A stretch of 64,000 nt of DNA from positions 6,301,786-6,365,785 of the forward strand of contig CM060855.1 of the NCBI GenBank assembly GCA_030737835.1, written 5' to 3'. The notes beneath the pieces were generated by a model that saw only the letters and a list, made by a program, of their open reading frames with translations, was not told where the DNA came from and ran no database searches. Positions 48,401-61,132 of this stretch are shown here, piece after piece (the stretch's first letter is position 1; the number at the start of each line of letters is the position of its first letter). The translations under genes were made by a program, and so were the position numbers. This DNA is from Acorus gramineus. Lineage: Eukaryota > Streptophyta > Magnoliopsida > Acorales > Acoraceae.

Positions 48401-51400
48401 TGCTCTTGGGATTACAATTGTATCCTTCTTCTGGTGACCAGTCTAGCCCACCCCAAATAGTGTCACCACCTTTAGGTATCATAGACATGGTTGAATCCCA
48501 GGTACGGGTCATCCTCATTATATGTTGTAATGTCTGAAAACCAATTAAATCAGATTCCAACACGCCAGGTGCAATTGCCCTACAACATGACAGATCTAAT
48601 ATCAATAATTTAACACGTGAGAAAAAAAAAAAAAGATTCAACAAGTAAGAAAATGAATTAAATACCTCCTCGAATAACATTAATGTCATTGAAGAAATAG
48701 AAGAACTTCTACAACGTCACAAATTTCAACCCAACTGTTCATGCTGAACTATTACATGTTTACACCAACTGAATCTCTTTGGTTACAAAAACAACACTGA
48801 GAATCACTAATTTGTATAAATTTAACCCACACGAGTTTGCTTCCCATATGTCTCAAGTCTGAATCCCCCCTTGCTTACCTGGTGTACATGGTTTGCGGGT
48901 GATTATGTACATCCAAGGTTTTCCAACCAATGCTGGGGTTCCTCATCAAACAATGCCTTTATAATTTCAAAGAAAATGTATTCATTTCTTTTTACTATTA
49001 GATGGCAGAAGTTTCAAATTCTGAAATGCACCTGATGCAGCTTTACTCCAATTTCCGGCACTGGCAAACTTTATTACAAGCATACATCATCCCAATCATA
49101 TTTCCTCAAAACAAAAGAAGACATGAGTGCCAATGACAAATCTGAAAAAATAACCCCCCATGGGGTGCCTGGGGACTATGGCTTGCAAGAAATGAGAAAA
49201 TCTTTAGACGATCAGAATGCTATATTGAGGGGAAGAGGAGGTGGCTAACTTGAGCATGGAGCAAATACGTTCCTGGTGCTGAAATTCTAAGAATTGAGAG
49301 AGATGGTATGTTTGGCGTGAAGTCAAGATTATGTTTTGGGTATTCGGGTGTTCGAGTCTCTCTTTTCTCTCAATTATTAGGTTGGTGCATTTTCTTTCCT
49401 TTTTGGCTGAAAGATGCCTTAACTAGTTTTATTTATTTATTTTTCAATTTTTTTCCGGATGATTAATATAAATTGCATGACATCCCACCTTTATTCTTAA
49501 AAAAATGGTTCTAGGGATTTGTAAATACCTCTAATAGTCTAATAAAGTAATACCAAATTGCATCAAAAAGTAATCCAATACCAAACTTGAGCCCCTTCAA
49601 ACCCAAACATTTACATTTCCCCAACACTGGCTAGTGCCTACCAGACTCGATCACCTTCCCGATGCTTAAACACATGCCACCTCTTTGATTTATGAAAGAT
49701 TCAAACCACCCTCTTAACCTGTTGCAAACATCCAAAATCATTTCTCCTCCCAGAGGACAGCTTTCCATGTCCCCAGTTTCCCACAGGTCAAGCATGCACA
49801 AAATATTGTCCTTTATCAGTAATGAAAACCACTTTTCTCCCAATGATTTTAGACCTCTTTCAGATCCATCCTCTTTCCATACACTTTTATCTGATTCCAT
49901 CCATTATTTTGGAAACTGACAGACCCATTATAACAGCCCCACTACAGAATTTTGCTAGAGGAGGAAGCAATAATAACAAACTAAAGGAAAAAAATCAGAG
50001 CAATGATACGATAATCGGGATTGCATTAAGTTAATACTTCAAGTATTCAAGATGCAGAAATAGAAACCACTTTCCAATGCAATAACAAAGTGTGATACTC
50101 CTATCCTTTTCGCCAAAAAATAAAAAAAATGCAATGACAAGTGCACATAAGGGTTCAGTAGATCAAAGAGTAAATTGGGATGTCTAACATAAGGGTTCCA
50201 GTAGATACCAATTCTACTGGTCCCAGGTCAGTGTGATGGTTGTAGCATTCAGCATTTTTCTCTGTTTTCAGTTCTCCTACCTCTCCCCCAAATGATTCCG
50301 ACATTTGTAGTAAGGTTTTATCTTTAATACTTTGAGGTATAATACCAGAATGTTACCTTTTCTTAATAAGAAAAGAAAAGGTGCACAGTGGGCCAGTGGC
50401 CATCTTTGATGAATTAATTTACAAGAAAACTCTGCAATCAGTGTCATCAACTCATCATGAAAATTAGGCATCACATACATCAAGATTATACAACTGTCAA
50501 ATTGCCAGTAAAAAGGACTTTTCTGCATTAAACAGCTTCTTTACCCATTCACAAGGCTTTCATATTATTCTAGGACGCAAAGGGAGCTTGGCGTTAGCTG
50601 GCTAGAACACCCCCCCCCCCCACCAATCCAATAAGGGATCAAATCGTGGGGGGCACCGATTTTCAAAAAAGTTCTATCAGGGCAAATGTCCAAAACGTAT
50701 TGTCCTTCCAGGTGGACTTTAGCTTTAGAATCTAGACCTTTGCCTTAATACATCCAAAAACAATTTGTAGCATGTAGAATCAACATTTGAAATGAAACAA
50801 GTTCTTTCCAGCAATAGTAAAGCAAGAAGGAACTGAAATCTTACAATTCCAAAACGGAAAACTTGGGATTGACATATCAAGAAAATCAAACTGAAAATTA
50901 TAACAATTTCTTTTAAGAAAAAGAATAAGCAATATGTGAAATGCAAAGCAGGTGCACAGAACAATGGTTCACAATTGTGAGCATCAGAAATATCGAGTAC
51001 AAAAATCATACATTTCCATAAGAAGAAGCAATAATATAAGCACAAAAATATATTACGTGCATGCACATTCAAAAACCTATAAAAGTCAATATACATAAGC
51101 ACATATCAGTGCAGAGTTCATGTGTAAATTTTGCTAATTTTGCCAACCTCTCGATGTATTAATAAATTTCAATTTACAATCAACAACCCACTTAGTAATG
51201 AAATGTTCATGAGGGAACATAAGAACAGAGATTAGCAGATTCAATGTATTGAAGCTGGTTAGTTTCCAGAGTTACTTACATGCATAAAAATAAAATATGG
51301 AATACCTGGCAACTGCAACATCCTTTGCTTCAGCTGAGAAAAGCCCCGATACTGCTTTAGGAACACCTAAGAAAGGCCCACCAATATTCATCACTGCTTT

Positions 51401-54095
51401 TATATGCTTGGCACACCAGTCCGGGCCACCATCACCACCCATTGGAGCAGGTGCCTCAACCCACTTCATAAAATGCAAGAAGTACAAAACTCCCATAGAA
51501 TGCGGGATTACAACCACCTTCTTTCCACCATTGGTAGCTACCATAAGCTCTATGTTACTCTTTATTCTGCTAAGAGTTTGATCCCTAACCTGTTCACACG
51601 ATTTGGAAAAGTTACATGAGTGTCATTAGAAGTGTGATGTTATACTAGCAGACAAAAGGATTGGAATTTAGGAAATTGAGCGACTTCGATTCATTTAATT
51701 GTGGCAATGCAATTTAGCATTTTCAAAGAGGGAATTAAATGAGAGGCATACATGATATTGCATCTGTCATGCTTATTTTCTAGGATGGCCATTTGAGTTG
51801 AACAATTAACCTGCTAACTGGAAGTTAGACATAATAAATACCTCAGTGTTCTGAAAAGCGATCCTCCAATCATAAGCAGCCATATACATGGTTTTCTCCT
51901 CATATCCAATACGTGCAAGATTAGCAATCAAGACAGCCCAGACAAAGTAACCAGGTGCAAAGTAATCTGCTGCGACAAGCCCCGTCACAGGCCGAATTCT
52001 TATATTAGAAGGATCCAATCCCGTTTCATTATCAAGTGACATGTGTTCAACCCAGCATGATGGCCTGGAAATAAAATGGAAATATAAATATCATGTTCCT
52101 GTTGGATGATTATATATTTTAACTTAAATAAATAAAAAAGATGCATGAAATGAAAATTAAAAGAAAAAATAATATAGTCCCCAAAGTGTAATAAGTTCTT
52201 CTGAATCCATATACCTTCACATACTTTATTTGTCTAGAAATCAATGGAATAGTTGTCATGCATGGCTGTCATGTAGGAGTACTATACAATGTTTATCTAG
52301 TTTCTAGGAAATGCTAACGTCCTACAAGCATTCATTAATAATTTTGGGCCTTCTGATCAAATTCAAGTTATATCTTTTTATAATCATGGACTCATAGGTA
52401 ATTCAAATATATTCTATTTCGTTCATCCACAGAAATTTCCATGTATATAAACAGTTCAGAGTTTTTGTTTCAAAAATTTCAGGCTATATCATCATCTAAA
52501 GTTCCAGAGTCTCGTGCGAAGTTAAAACTATGTCTGAGGCCACAGGGCATATGATTCAAAATATCAAGTATGACGAATACATGTAGATTCTGAAAGATTT
52601 CCTTTAGAAAAGGACTAGCCAATGCTCCTTCTTTTCATTAGATGTAAAATGATAACCAACTTTTCATAAAACAAATACCTACTGCATAAGTTACTGATTT
52701 CATAGATGAAACAATTGTATGCAAGTTTAAGCAGATGGATATGAACAGATAATGATATTTAGGGGTTGTCTAATTTGTATCCCACTAATTTATAATGTAT
52801 CAAGGTATGACCAGCATAGATAAAATATGTCGCCATAAGCATTCCTTAAAATTATTCTAGGCATATTTAACTGGTCAATTGTTTTCCACTACCTCTTCAG
52901 TTTATTGGTTAAAACATAACCAAATACAAACAGACTATGAAGTAAGCCAACTTAGTTATGTTTGTAATGAATGGTTGTTAAGACTTTGACCAGGGTAACA
53001 ACAGAAATACAAGGAATGGGGTTCTAGTTCTGGATAGAAGAGTCAATGAATATATGCAAATAAAATCACCACACAAAAAGATTCACAAGAAATTGCAAAC
53101 ATCGAGCTCCGATAGACAAAACACAACAAAAAAGGAAATAAACTCTAGAAGCATCACTGCTATTCTGAACATTTGTTTCCATAAAATGTTCTGTAACTTT
53201 ACAGGCGCAAATCAAAACATCAACAGAAAAATAACGAGTGCAGATCTTTACTTAATTCAAAAGGGCTCCAATATTCAGGGACTGATGGGCACTCCTGGAC
53301 GATTTAATGCATTCCAAATGATCCATAATTGCCCATCTAATACAATTGACTTATTCCAATTTCCAAGTGCTTAAAATTTAGGGGAAAGTTCAGATTTCAT
53401 AAAAATCTATATCTGTATCTACCAAATCCCTTTAGCTATGGTCAAACCACTTTCTGAGTTTCCCTAAATAAAATTCAAAACCTAAACAAACAAATCGCTA
53501 CGACTACTCCTTTCGTTCCTCTCATACTATTTCTGTCAGCTATCTTTAACATAATCTATACTTCCAAACATTCCCAAATTGAGATAAATCCAGAAAGTCC
53601 ACACATCAAAACAAGACAAAATCAAAACTTTTTCACTCTTCTATACCTCTTATAAATCTCTCCGAACGTGCCCCCCCAAAGCCGCTTCCGGAACAACCCA
53701 TCCGCGCACGGCCTCCCCTCCCACAGTTCAAGCCCACCCGTGACGATCCCCGGCACAAACACCACCGGGTGCTTCGCCGTAAGCCCCTCCTTCCGGAGCT
53801 TCAGCCCAGGCGGGTCCGGCATCGGCCCCGTGATCGCCTCCGTCACCATCTGCGGCAGCGAAGGCACAACATTGTACAAAAACAAGAGAAACCACCACAC
53901 CGAACAGATCACCCCGATCCACCAGCAGCAGCTATTCACGCACGACCAGCCCTTCTTCCGAGCCTCCGCCGCCGCAGACGGAGGCCTCTTCTTCTTGATG
54001 TTTTTGTTGTCCTCCGCCGCGGAATCCTCGGTCGGGCTCTCGTCGATCTCCTTCGGGGGCTTGTCGGAGCCCCTTCGGCGCCTGAGAAAGGACAT
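45483..54095 (-). CDS. PDAT1: Phospholipid:diacylglycerol acyltransferase
   Basis: Transfers an acyl chain from a phospholipid to diacylglycerol to make triacylglycerol without acyl-CoA; an ER membrane enzyme of the LCAT family. Exons (minus strand): 54095-53647, 52064-51842, 51589-51306, 48579-48255, 47281-47019, 45966-45483. All join in frame to 675 residues, close to the usual length. A basic cytosolic N-terminus (FLRRRRGS, KKKR) precedes one membrane span at about 55-77 (WWIGVICSVWWFLLFLYNVV). HPVVFVPGIVTGGLELWEG and the lid region LFRKRLWGG follow. The catalytic triad is Ser255 (IPHSMG), Asp577 (NGDETVP) and His630 (SGAHVDIMGN). Acidic DWSPEEGYNC and salt-bridge-region features of the family are intact. 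Exon 1 is GC-rich, the rest AT-richer. Family and likely activity are secure; which PDAT paralogue it is remains inferred. Confidence 0.95.
47788..48141. repeat. 175/179-bp tandem duplication in PDAT intron 4
   Basis: Two adjacent units, 47788-47962 and 47963-48141. Both begin TTGCAGAAG.TGATAGAAC and end with a block like CGATGTGTTATACAAAC, with GCAACTGATG, AAAATCATC.AAACACA and AGAGGTCCA in the same order between. They differ at many scattered positions, so the duplication is old. Confidence 0.8.
49160..49506 (+). mobile_element. Possible LINE 3' tail in PDAT intron 3
   Basis: Ends TTAATATAAATTGCATGACATCCCACC and CTTTATTCTTAAAAAAA in two adjoining blocks, the layout of the LINE tails in the CID introns. 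There is no readable protein segment and no target duplication. The neighbouring minus-strand ORF 49631-49900 is unrecognised. Confidence 0.35.
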
Positions 54096-54117
54096 CTGGG
54101 AAGGTATTTGGGGGTGG

Positions 54118-54126
54118 AAACCCTAA
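54118..54126 (+). promoter_or_regulatory. Telo-box just upstream of the PDAT start
   Basis: AAACCCTAA, which reads TTAGGGTTT on the gene strand, about 23 bases before the start codon and so probably in the leader. Confidence 0.35.
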
Positions 54127-54403
54127 GAAGGCCAAAAGGGAAGGACGAGGTGTGTGTGTGGTTTGGTTGGGGGGGTTGGGGAAGAGGAGAAGAAGAAGCC
54201 ATGGGAGAAGCGGTTCGGAGCGAGATATAATTGGGGATACCCGATACGGTTTTCTTTTCTTGGGAGGGTTTGTAGCGTATCGGATGTGGCGGGGATTGGT
54301 TGGTTGGGACGGATGATTGTGGGGCCCAGGAGAGGAGAGTGTCTCGGGCGATGAATCTTGACCGATGAATTTATGTTGGAGATATTCGGGGCATTAAATA
54401 ATA

Positions 54404-54908
54404 GGGAAACATCCGTATAACCCCCCTATAAACTACCTTCAATCTATATAACCCCCTAAAAACATCTATGTAAATTCAAATAGCTCATTGAGTTAAATTT
54501 ATATTGACAGATGAAAAATATTTTGTTTAATTAACCCTAATTGAAAATAAATTATATTAAAAAAAACTCTATAATGTGTTAAAAATACAAAAAATTATCT
54601 GTAAATGACATTTTTACCTCTCTATATAGGGTTTTATAATCTATTTAGAACAGTAAGATCATCACTTATATAGGGTTTTCTGTCTTTTTTAACACATTGT
54701 AGGGGATCTATGATATACTGTGTTTTCAGTTAGAGTTAATCAAACAGAATATTCACATGATATTCCTCATCTGTTAATGAAAGTTTAGCTTATGGGATTA
54801 TCTGAAGTTACATAAGTGTTTTTAACGGGTTATATGGATTTTAAAAAAATTCAAAAGGGGTCATATGGATTTCAGGCAATTTATGGGGGGTTACTTGAAT
54901 TTTTTTCC
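54404..54908. mobile_element. Mutator-like MITE with 9-bp target duplication
   Basis: A 505-base element flanked by exact TAAATAATA (54395-54403 and 54909-54917). Termini GGGAAACATCCGTATAACCC and (right) GGGGGGTTACTTGAA plus TTTTTTTCC are inverted repeats. The interior follows 14069-14577 (AAGTTAAA or GAGTTAAA, TTCTGTTGA-like, CAGATGA.GAATA). It lies about 310 bases upstream of the PDAT start codon. Confidence 0.8.
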
Positions 54909-55494
54909 TAAATAATAATGAATGAAGGACGGGTGAGCTCTCTCCGGTTTGGATTTCTCTAGATAGCCAAGTGACCCGGCCCAACCTTTAATTCGATCGA
55001 GAGCGTGATATATTCGATCCATTTTACAGCCTTATATAATATGATAGCATAGTATATGGATTATTTTATTTTTTTTTATACTATTATATCTTAATATATA
55101 TTTCATTTCTTATAACAATATTATTTTAATGAGATAATATATTTTTAAAAAAATGATATAAACTGTAAATGGAGCTATAATATGCGTTGGACATATCATT
55201 TTCCAATTGGACTGGTTGCATTAATGCTGTTATATTACATACGGTTTGTCACGATTCAGTCCTACACCTTTTCATTTACACTTTTTTTTTTCTTTTTAGT
55301 CACGATATATCTCGTTAATATGCCTGCATTGCTGTAATATCTGAGAGAAGTTTTACAAGCTTTCTTTACTTTACACTCACTCTAACTTCATACTCATTGC
55401 TTCCCTAGAGGGATTAGATGTCTAAATAATTTTGATTAAGGATTTAATTCATGCCGGCTCATTACTTCACTCTACACTCACACCCAATGTTTCA

Positions 55495-55780
55495 ATATAG
55501 AACGCTGATACACTCAATTCGTTTTGCAGTCTCATACAATATGATAACGTGGTATATACTGCATTATCATAGTGCATGAGGTTTTATCATAATGTATGGT
55601 GTAATTTTTTTTTATCATTTTTCATTATGAAAAAAAATATACTAATATATTTTAAAATATATTTTATTTCATATAACTGTATGCGCTTTAATAAGAGAGT
55701 GCATGTTTTTTTTTTAAAAAAAAAACGTGCAAACAACATCTAGGACTATAAATGACTGAACATATCATTTTCATATTTTT
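55495..55780 (+). repeat. AT-rich MITE-like family A copy
   Basis: Runs from GAACGCTGATACACTCAATT through ATGATAACGTGGTATATACT and TTCATATAACTGTATGCGC to ACATATCATTTTCATA. It is a long copy of the family. Confidence 0.5.
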
Positions 55781-56244
55781 ATATTCTCTCCACCCGGAAC
55801 AATCTAGCCTAACTTGCACTAGTGTAGTATCATTGCCTCTTCTTTTCGGCTGTGGAGTAAGAATTCTTTTAGTGGCCAAAGCTTCAGTTTCGTGTAAGCT
55901 TTCTTTTTTTATATAATAGACAATTATTCAAATCTTTGTTTTGCTTCATCCATTATTCATCAATGATGATATTAGGTTCACGTCATACACTTATATTAAT
56001 AAAATATATACTTCTTCATAAATTTTTTATAATTTTTATAAATTGATTAATCTAATTCGTTGAATATATGTTTCATTTATTATAAAAGTATATATTTTAT
56101 TTTTTATAAATAAATGTAAATCATTTTTTAAATATATTATATATAAGAAATAAAAAACTGTGTGGGTTGTCTGGGCTGCATACAAAGCTGTGTTAGAGTC
56201 CACACTTTTTTTGGTGAATAAAGTGTTGGTGTGGAAAAAAAAAG

Positions 56245-56500
56245 GGAAAATGATATGTTCACCGCCTCATTCGCAGTCTACACTAATTTTTTTTTTTAAA
56301 TCATACACTTTTTCATTGAAGTATGTACTGTTACGAAATAAAGTATATATTGAGATACAACAGTATATATTTATGTAGAATTTTTTTTTATTCTATACAC
56401 CATAACAGAACTCCTACATTATGATAGCGACGGTGTTGTCATAGTGTATGTGGTTGTAGATGAGGTAGATATAAAATGGATTGAGTGTATCAGCGTTAAA
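56245..56500 (-). repeat. AT-rich MITE-like family A copy, reverse
   Basis: Reverse orientation. It runs from AATGATATGTTCACCGCC through TCATTGAAGTATGTACTG to GGATTGAGTGTATCAGCGTT. Confidence 0.5.
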
Positions 56501-58048
56501 AAAAAATATCTTGACTTTTGACTTTTTACTTTGGACACATATCAATCTAGCAGTTTTTTTTCAGTTTCATATATGCATCGATAAAAATTTACTGAAACAT
56601 ATACTCACATCAGTAATGTATATACTTCAATAGATTTTTTTTTATATTTTTAGCAAATGCATCCATTCAATTCATTAGAACATATGTTTCATTTTTTATT
56701 AAAAAAAAATAGGTATATCAGTAAATGAAGTATACTATTTTAAGAAAATCAAAGCTCATATAAATTAGAATTGAGTCTGAAAAAAAAAACCCTGCATAAC
56801 ATTGTCAAGGAATAAGACTACCGAATACTCATTGGGCTGAGGCCCATTGTCTTAACATTGGAAAGTAGTAGGGATGATCCAAATAAATGAAGTATATATT
56901 TGGACATGAAAAGCCCGCTGGACTAATGACCACCTCTCACTTCAGAAGTGTGGGCTCGCTTTCACGTCACGTTCGAACATCAAAATCTCACACAAACCAA
57001 TCGGCCTCTTCTTTTGTTTTTTGTTTTTTTTAGTCAGATTCAGACTTTAATTGTGGACATTATTTAAATAATTAATTTTTATATATTTTTACAGGTTTTT
57101 ACGTATTTTTACACATTGACTATAGTAGATTTTTATATATATTGACTCTCATAAGCTTTTAGTGACAGATTCAGAACAATATTTTTAAATGGGCTACATT
57201 AAATATTAATTAGAATTTTTTTGTTCTATTATTTAATGTAATTATTTTATATGTCAAATAATGTGATATTCAAAAGACATATATTTGTGAAAAAAAAGAA
57301 AAAGAAAATATTATTAAAATTGAATGCTAAGATTTTTTAATAATGAAAATGAGATTTGAACTCATCTTACATCATATATATATATATATATATATAACAA
57401 ATTTATATTTGAAACTACCAATCATTTTTTAGTCACTTACACTATGATAATATAATATATTATTGCGTATCATAGTGTATGGAATAAAAAAATCAATTTT
57501 TTGATAATGAAAAAAAAAAAACTAGTGCACCTAAGCATATACATTATTTCATATAACAGCATATACTTAAATATGAGACTGCATAATTTTTTCATTCAAT
57601 TTATTAGAGTATATGTTTTATTTTTTTTTTATAAAAAAATGTATCTCATTGGATGAGATATATACTATTTTTAAAAATTCAAAACACATATAAACTAGTA
57701 TTGAGACTGAAAAAAAAAACTGTAAGTAACATTAATATATCACAAATTATTTAAAAAAATACAAAAGCCCGACCCGGTCAACCTTTAGATCCATCTCTGT
57801 AGACTTTTATATATTTTTGTGGACTTTTATACGCATTTGTACATTGTCACATATGGAATTCTATTGATGGGATGATCGAACGGTTATCGTTGAATTCTGC
57901 GTGTAAGAAGGGAGTCCCACGCCCCACAATATATCAGCTGTCATATATACACATATATATATTTGTGAAAAAAATTTAGATCTTTTATAACTAAACAATA
58001 TAACTACTAATGAGATGTATGTCTCATGTTGGGATGTATATACCATGA

Positions 58049-58487
58049 CCCCCCGTTTAGATGGGGAGTTAAGGTGGTATAAAAATAAATAGAAAAAATG
58101 ACTATTTATTTACATAGTATAACTTAATATTATTATGCAAGTATAAATAAATATAGGAGAATATAAAATTTCTAAGTAACCCATATGATAAGCTTATACT
58201 TAATTTATTCATTCTCGTAAAAGGTGGGGCCCACCATAACATTAGAAAAATCACATCTCATCACATCAAATCAACCATCAATAGAGCTTACATGTCAAAT
58301 CAATTTTTTACATCTTATTCACATTTTATTATTCAATCAAACAACTCAACCTTTATTATTACGTTTTTCAATGCGAATAAAGAAAAATACAACCAAATAG
58401 AAAATCACTTATTTCATTAATAAAATTATATGTTTCTAGAGTAGATATAAACCTCAGAATTGTTTATTCATCGATCCAAACAGGGGG
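58049..58487. mobile_element. Tourist-like MITE
   Basis: A 439-base element with termini CCCCCCGTTTAGAT and ATCCAAACAGGGGG, flanked by TGA (58046-58048 and 58488-58490). The interior matches 7099-7539 and 19015-19469 (ATCACATCAAATCAACCATC, TTATTCACATTTTATTATTC). Confidence 0.75.
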
Positions 58488-58490
58488 TGA

Positions 58491-58630
58491 TAGTAATCTT
58501 ACGAATTGTATGTCACAACACCATAATAATATATGGTTCGATACTTAAAAAATAAAGACATGGAAACTCCCATGCATAAGTCCTGCTCTCAGCCAAGATG
58601 CATGCCAGGAAGTTGGCATATATATTATTG

Positions 58631-58671
<41 letters not shown>

Positions 58672-59501
58672 AAACCAGCCCTAGATGTATTGTCTTCACC
58701 GATACGTCGACGGCCCGCAAAAAGTCGGTGATTTATTTCACCATTATTTAATGTATCACAGAGCAAACAAAAGCACATCCCCACATAAACTTTCCAGTAA
58801 TAATTAGGGGACACACAACAATGTGAATAAACAATGAATGTGAGTTCTCTGGTTGATACCTTCAGTTGGGTAAAAAAATGAACAGGAGAAGAATAAACAA
58901 GTGTCCCAGTGGATGATGATGAATATATAATCAATGAAGGGGTTGTCTCAATAAAGGAGGGTATTTTAATTTATCATCATGAGCTCGTGCTTCCTTTAGA
59001 TGGTGCCTATTAATTAAACAAGTTTTATTCAGTTAAAGATTCGAATAACTAAGCGGATATTAAAATAACTAAGCTTTGTTGTAGACCGACAATGGTGTTT
59101 GTGAAGATCTATGCTTTTTTCTTGAAAATGTCGGTAATGTACTGTACATTTGAAAACTAAAGATTCTTAAAATCTAGCATTTCAAACTCAATGTTTTTTA
59201 AAAAAGTGGGTCATTTTGATGGTTTTTTCGATTATCATTTTTTTTTTACACTCATGAAAAAAGGGAGGAAAGGGGTTTGAAACGCAATCGTTCCATATGT
59301 GTTTGGATCCACTTTCAAATTTGCTTTTCAAATACGGTATTTGCTCAAATGTGAGTCTAAATAGATTAATCATATCTTAAGTATAATGTCAAACAATGCT
59401 GGCTATTGGTTGATATATACAAAAAAAAGAAAAGAAGTGATGAGATTATGATAGAATGTATTAGTACTAAATGAAGGTTTTATATGCGTCTAGTTTAAAT
59501 G
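58491..59501. other. Intergenic, with a (TA)n microsatellite
   Basis: Holds an (AT)n run at 58632-58669. No gene recognised. Confidence 0.5.
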
Positions 59502-60356
59502 TGTTAGGTGTCATATTTTAGTGGTTTTTTCAAAATGTATTTTCATGTGTCTTGTAAGTTGTGTCTTTTATTTGTAAATTTGTATGTTGGGTTTTAGTCC
59601 CACATTAGAAAAAGAGACTTGACTTATGCACTATATAAAGTGTAGTGGTTATAAAGTATTATTGTTTGCTTTAGGAATGGTAAGGTGTTATGCACAAGCA
59701 CCGTTTGCGCATCGTCGCTTAGACCTGGAGGCTTTTTTTTTACTAATTAGACGGTGGATATCGTTCCATCAGATGCAATCTAAACCGTCCAAATGGTGGA
59801 CCCGTCAGATGTAATGTGCACAGTTGGATCGATCAAGAATCGGTTACACTGATCAAAGGGTGTCATTGAAATGATGTATCGGATGGTAATCGATCAGGAC
59901 CGTCGATCTTGTAATTAAAGATCCAACGGTCCAGATTGGAAGTGATTGGAGGTGGTTAAGCCTCATGTGATATCTTGAAAGGGTGCTCTTATGTCTATAA
60001 ATAAACATTATTTCCTTCCATTCAAACTATCTCAGAAAATAATCAATCTCTTTTTCTTAAAGTTTGTTCTTGTATTGGGTTTCTATAGAGCCTAATACAG
60101 GGGTCTTGGTTCACTTGGGTTCCACTATAGTATTCTGCTCCATCATCGACAATGTAAACACTGGTGGAATTCTTCTTCGAGTTATTTTGCAGACAGATTT
60201 GCAGTACCCCTTACATACTATCTGGTGGGGGCAAATATTGTCTTAAGGAGAGCGACACAATAATGCGACTCGAAGGATTATTGAAGTCTCAGTCATCATT
60301 ACCAACATCATATGTCAGTTATATCAGTCACCCTATAAAGATATGATAATCTAACA
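59502..60356 (+). mobile_element. Solo-LTR-like segment
   Basis: An 855-base segment bounded by TGTTAG (59502-59507) and CTAACA (60351-60356). It contains TTAGTCCCACATTAG, a TATA box (CTATATAAAG, 59631-59640) and a second TATAAATA-like site near 59998, followed by a leader-like region rich in CAATC and TTCTT. Flanking 5-mers do not match and no primer-binding site or polyprotein follows, so a solo LTR is inferred. Confidence 0.5.
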
Positions 60357-60425
60357 AAAATATTATAATAGGTGGGGAGTATTTTTATCATGTAAATTAA
60401 TTTTCAACTGATCAAATTAAAAACT

Positions 60426-60462
<37 letters not shown>

Positions 60463-60464
<2 letters not shown>

Positions 60465-61090
60465 TAAATGATTAGGTGCGGCTCGTGCGCCCCGAAATCA
60501 CCGTGCGCCCCGAAATCAGACCGTCCGATCGATGGACCTCGATCGGACGGTCGATTAAAAAAAAAAAAAAAAAACCAAAAAACACGTCGACATCTCTCTC
60601 TCGATCTCTCGCTGTCTCTCTCTCTCTCTCGACGACGACGACGTCGACGACGACCGCGACCCCGTTGACCCCCGTCACCCCCATCGACGACGACCGCGAC
60701 CGACCCCCGTCACGGACCGACCCCCGTCGACGACGACCGCGACCCCCGTCGCCCCCGTCGACCCCCGTCACCCCCGTCGACCCCGTTGACCCCCGTCGAC
60801 GTCGCCCGGGGTCGCGGTCGTCGTCGATGGGAGTGACGGGGGGCAACGGGGGCGCGGTCGGCGTCGACAGAGATCGAGAGAGAGAGAGATGCAGCGAGAG
60901 AGAGAGAGAGAGATTTCGAGAGAGAGAGATTTCGAGAGAGAGAGAGAGCGAGCGACTTCGAGAGATTTCGAGAGGGAGAGAGAGAGAGAGACGGCGTGAG
61001 AGAGACGGTTTTTTTTTCGTTTTTTTTTTTTTTTTTTAAATAAGCTCGACCGTGCGATCGCTGGTCGTGCGATCGCACGGTCGGGATTAA

Positions 61091-61094
<4 letters not shown>
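60463..61094. mobile_element. Hairpin-capped GC-rich palindrome between (TA)n runs
   Basis: About 630 bases lying between (TA)n at 60429-60462 and (TA)n at 61095-61126. The outer left hairpin has 14-base perfect arms at 60519-60532 and 60539-60552. The outer right hairpin has 14-base perfect arms at 61047-61060 and 61070-61083 (CGACCGTGCGATCG). Between them the order A run, CT-rich, CGACGACGACCGCGACC blocks is mirrored by GGTCGCGGTCGTCGTCG blocks, GA-rich, T run, so the whole is one imperfect palindrome. No gene is credible inside. It is classed as a foldback-type element by inference. Confidence 0.55.

Positions 61095-61126
<32 letters not shown>

Positions 61127-61132
<6 letters not shown>

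Larger units (their letters stand above)
54918..58045. other. AT-rich gene desert with family A and B copies
   Basis: No gene recognised. Family A copies occur at about 55005-55210 (+), 55495-55780 (+), 56245-56500 (-) and 57420-57600 (+, partial). Family B-like copies occur at about 56525-56810 and 57590-57735. A (TA)n run lies near 57376-57396. Confidence 0.45.

Noticed and set aside
49631-49900. Minus-strand 89-codon ORF in PDAT intron 3
   Set aside because: Some resemblance in flavour to transposon proteins, but no motif could be named.
43021-54095. Gene cluster linking PDAT with neighbours
   Set aside because: The neighbouring genes serve unrelated processes and are separated by repeats; simple chance proximity is sufficient.
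60484-60518. CRISPR-like repeat
   Set aside because: Two 17-base copies one base apart with no spacers, in a plant nuclear context.
60476-61039. 187-codon ORF with SR/RE-like dipeptides
   Set aside because: It is a translation of CT, GA and CGA low-complexity tracts inside the palindromic element.
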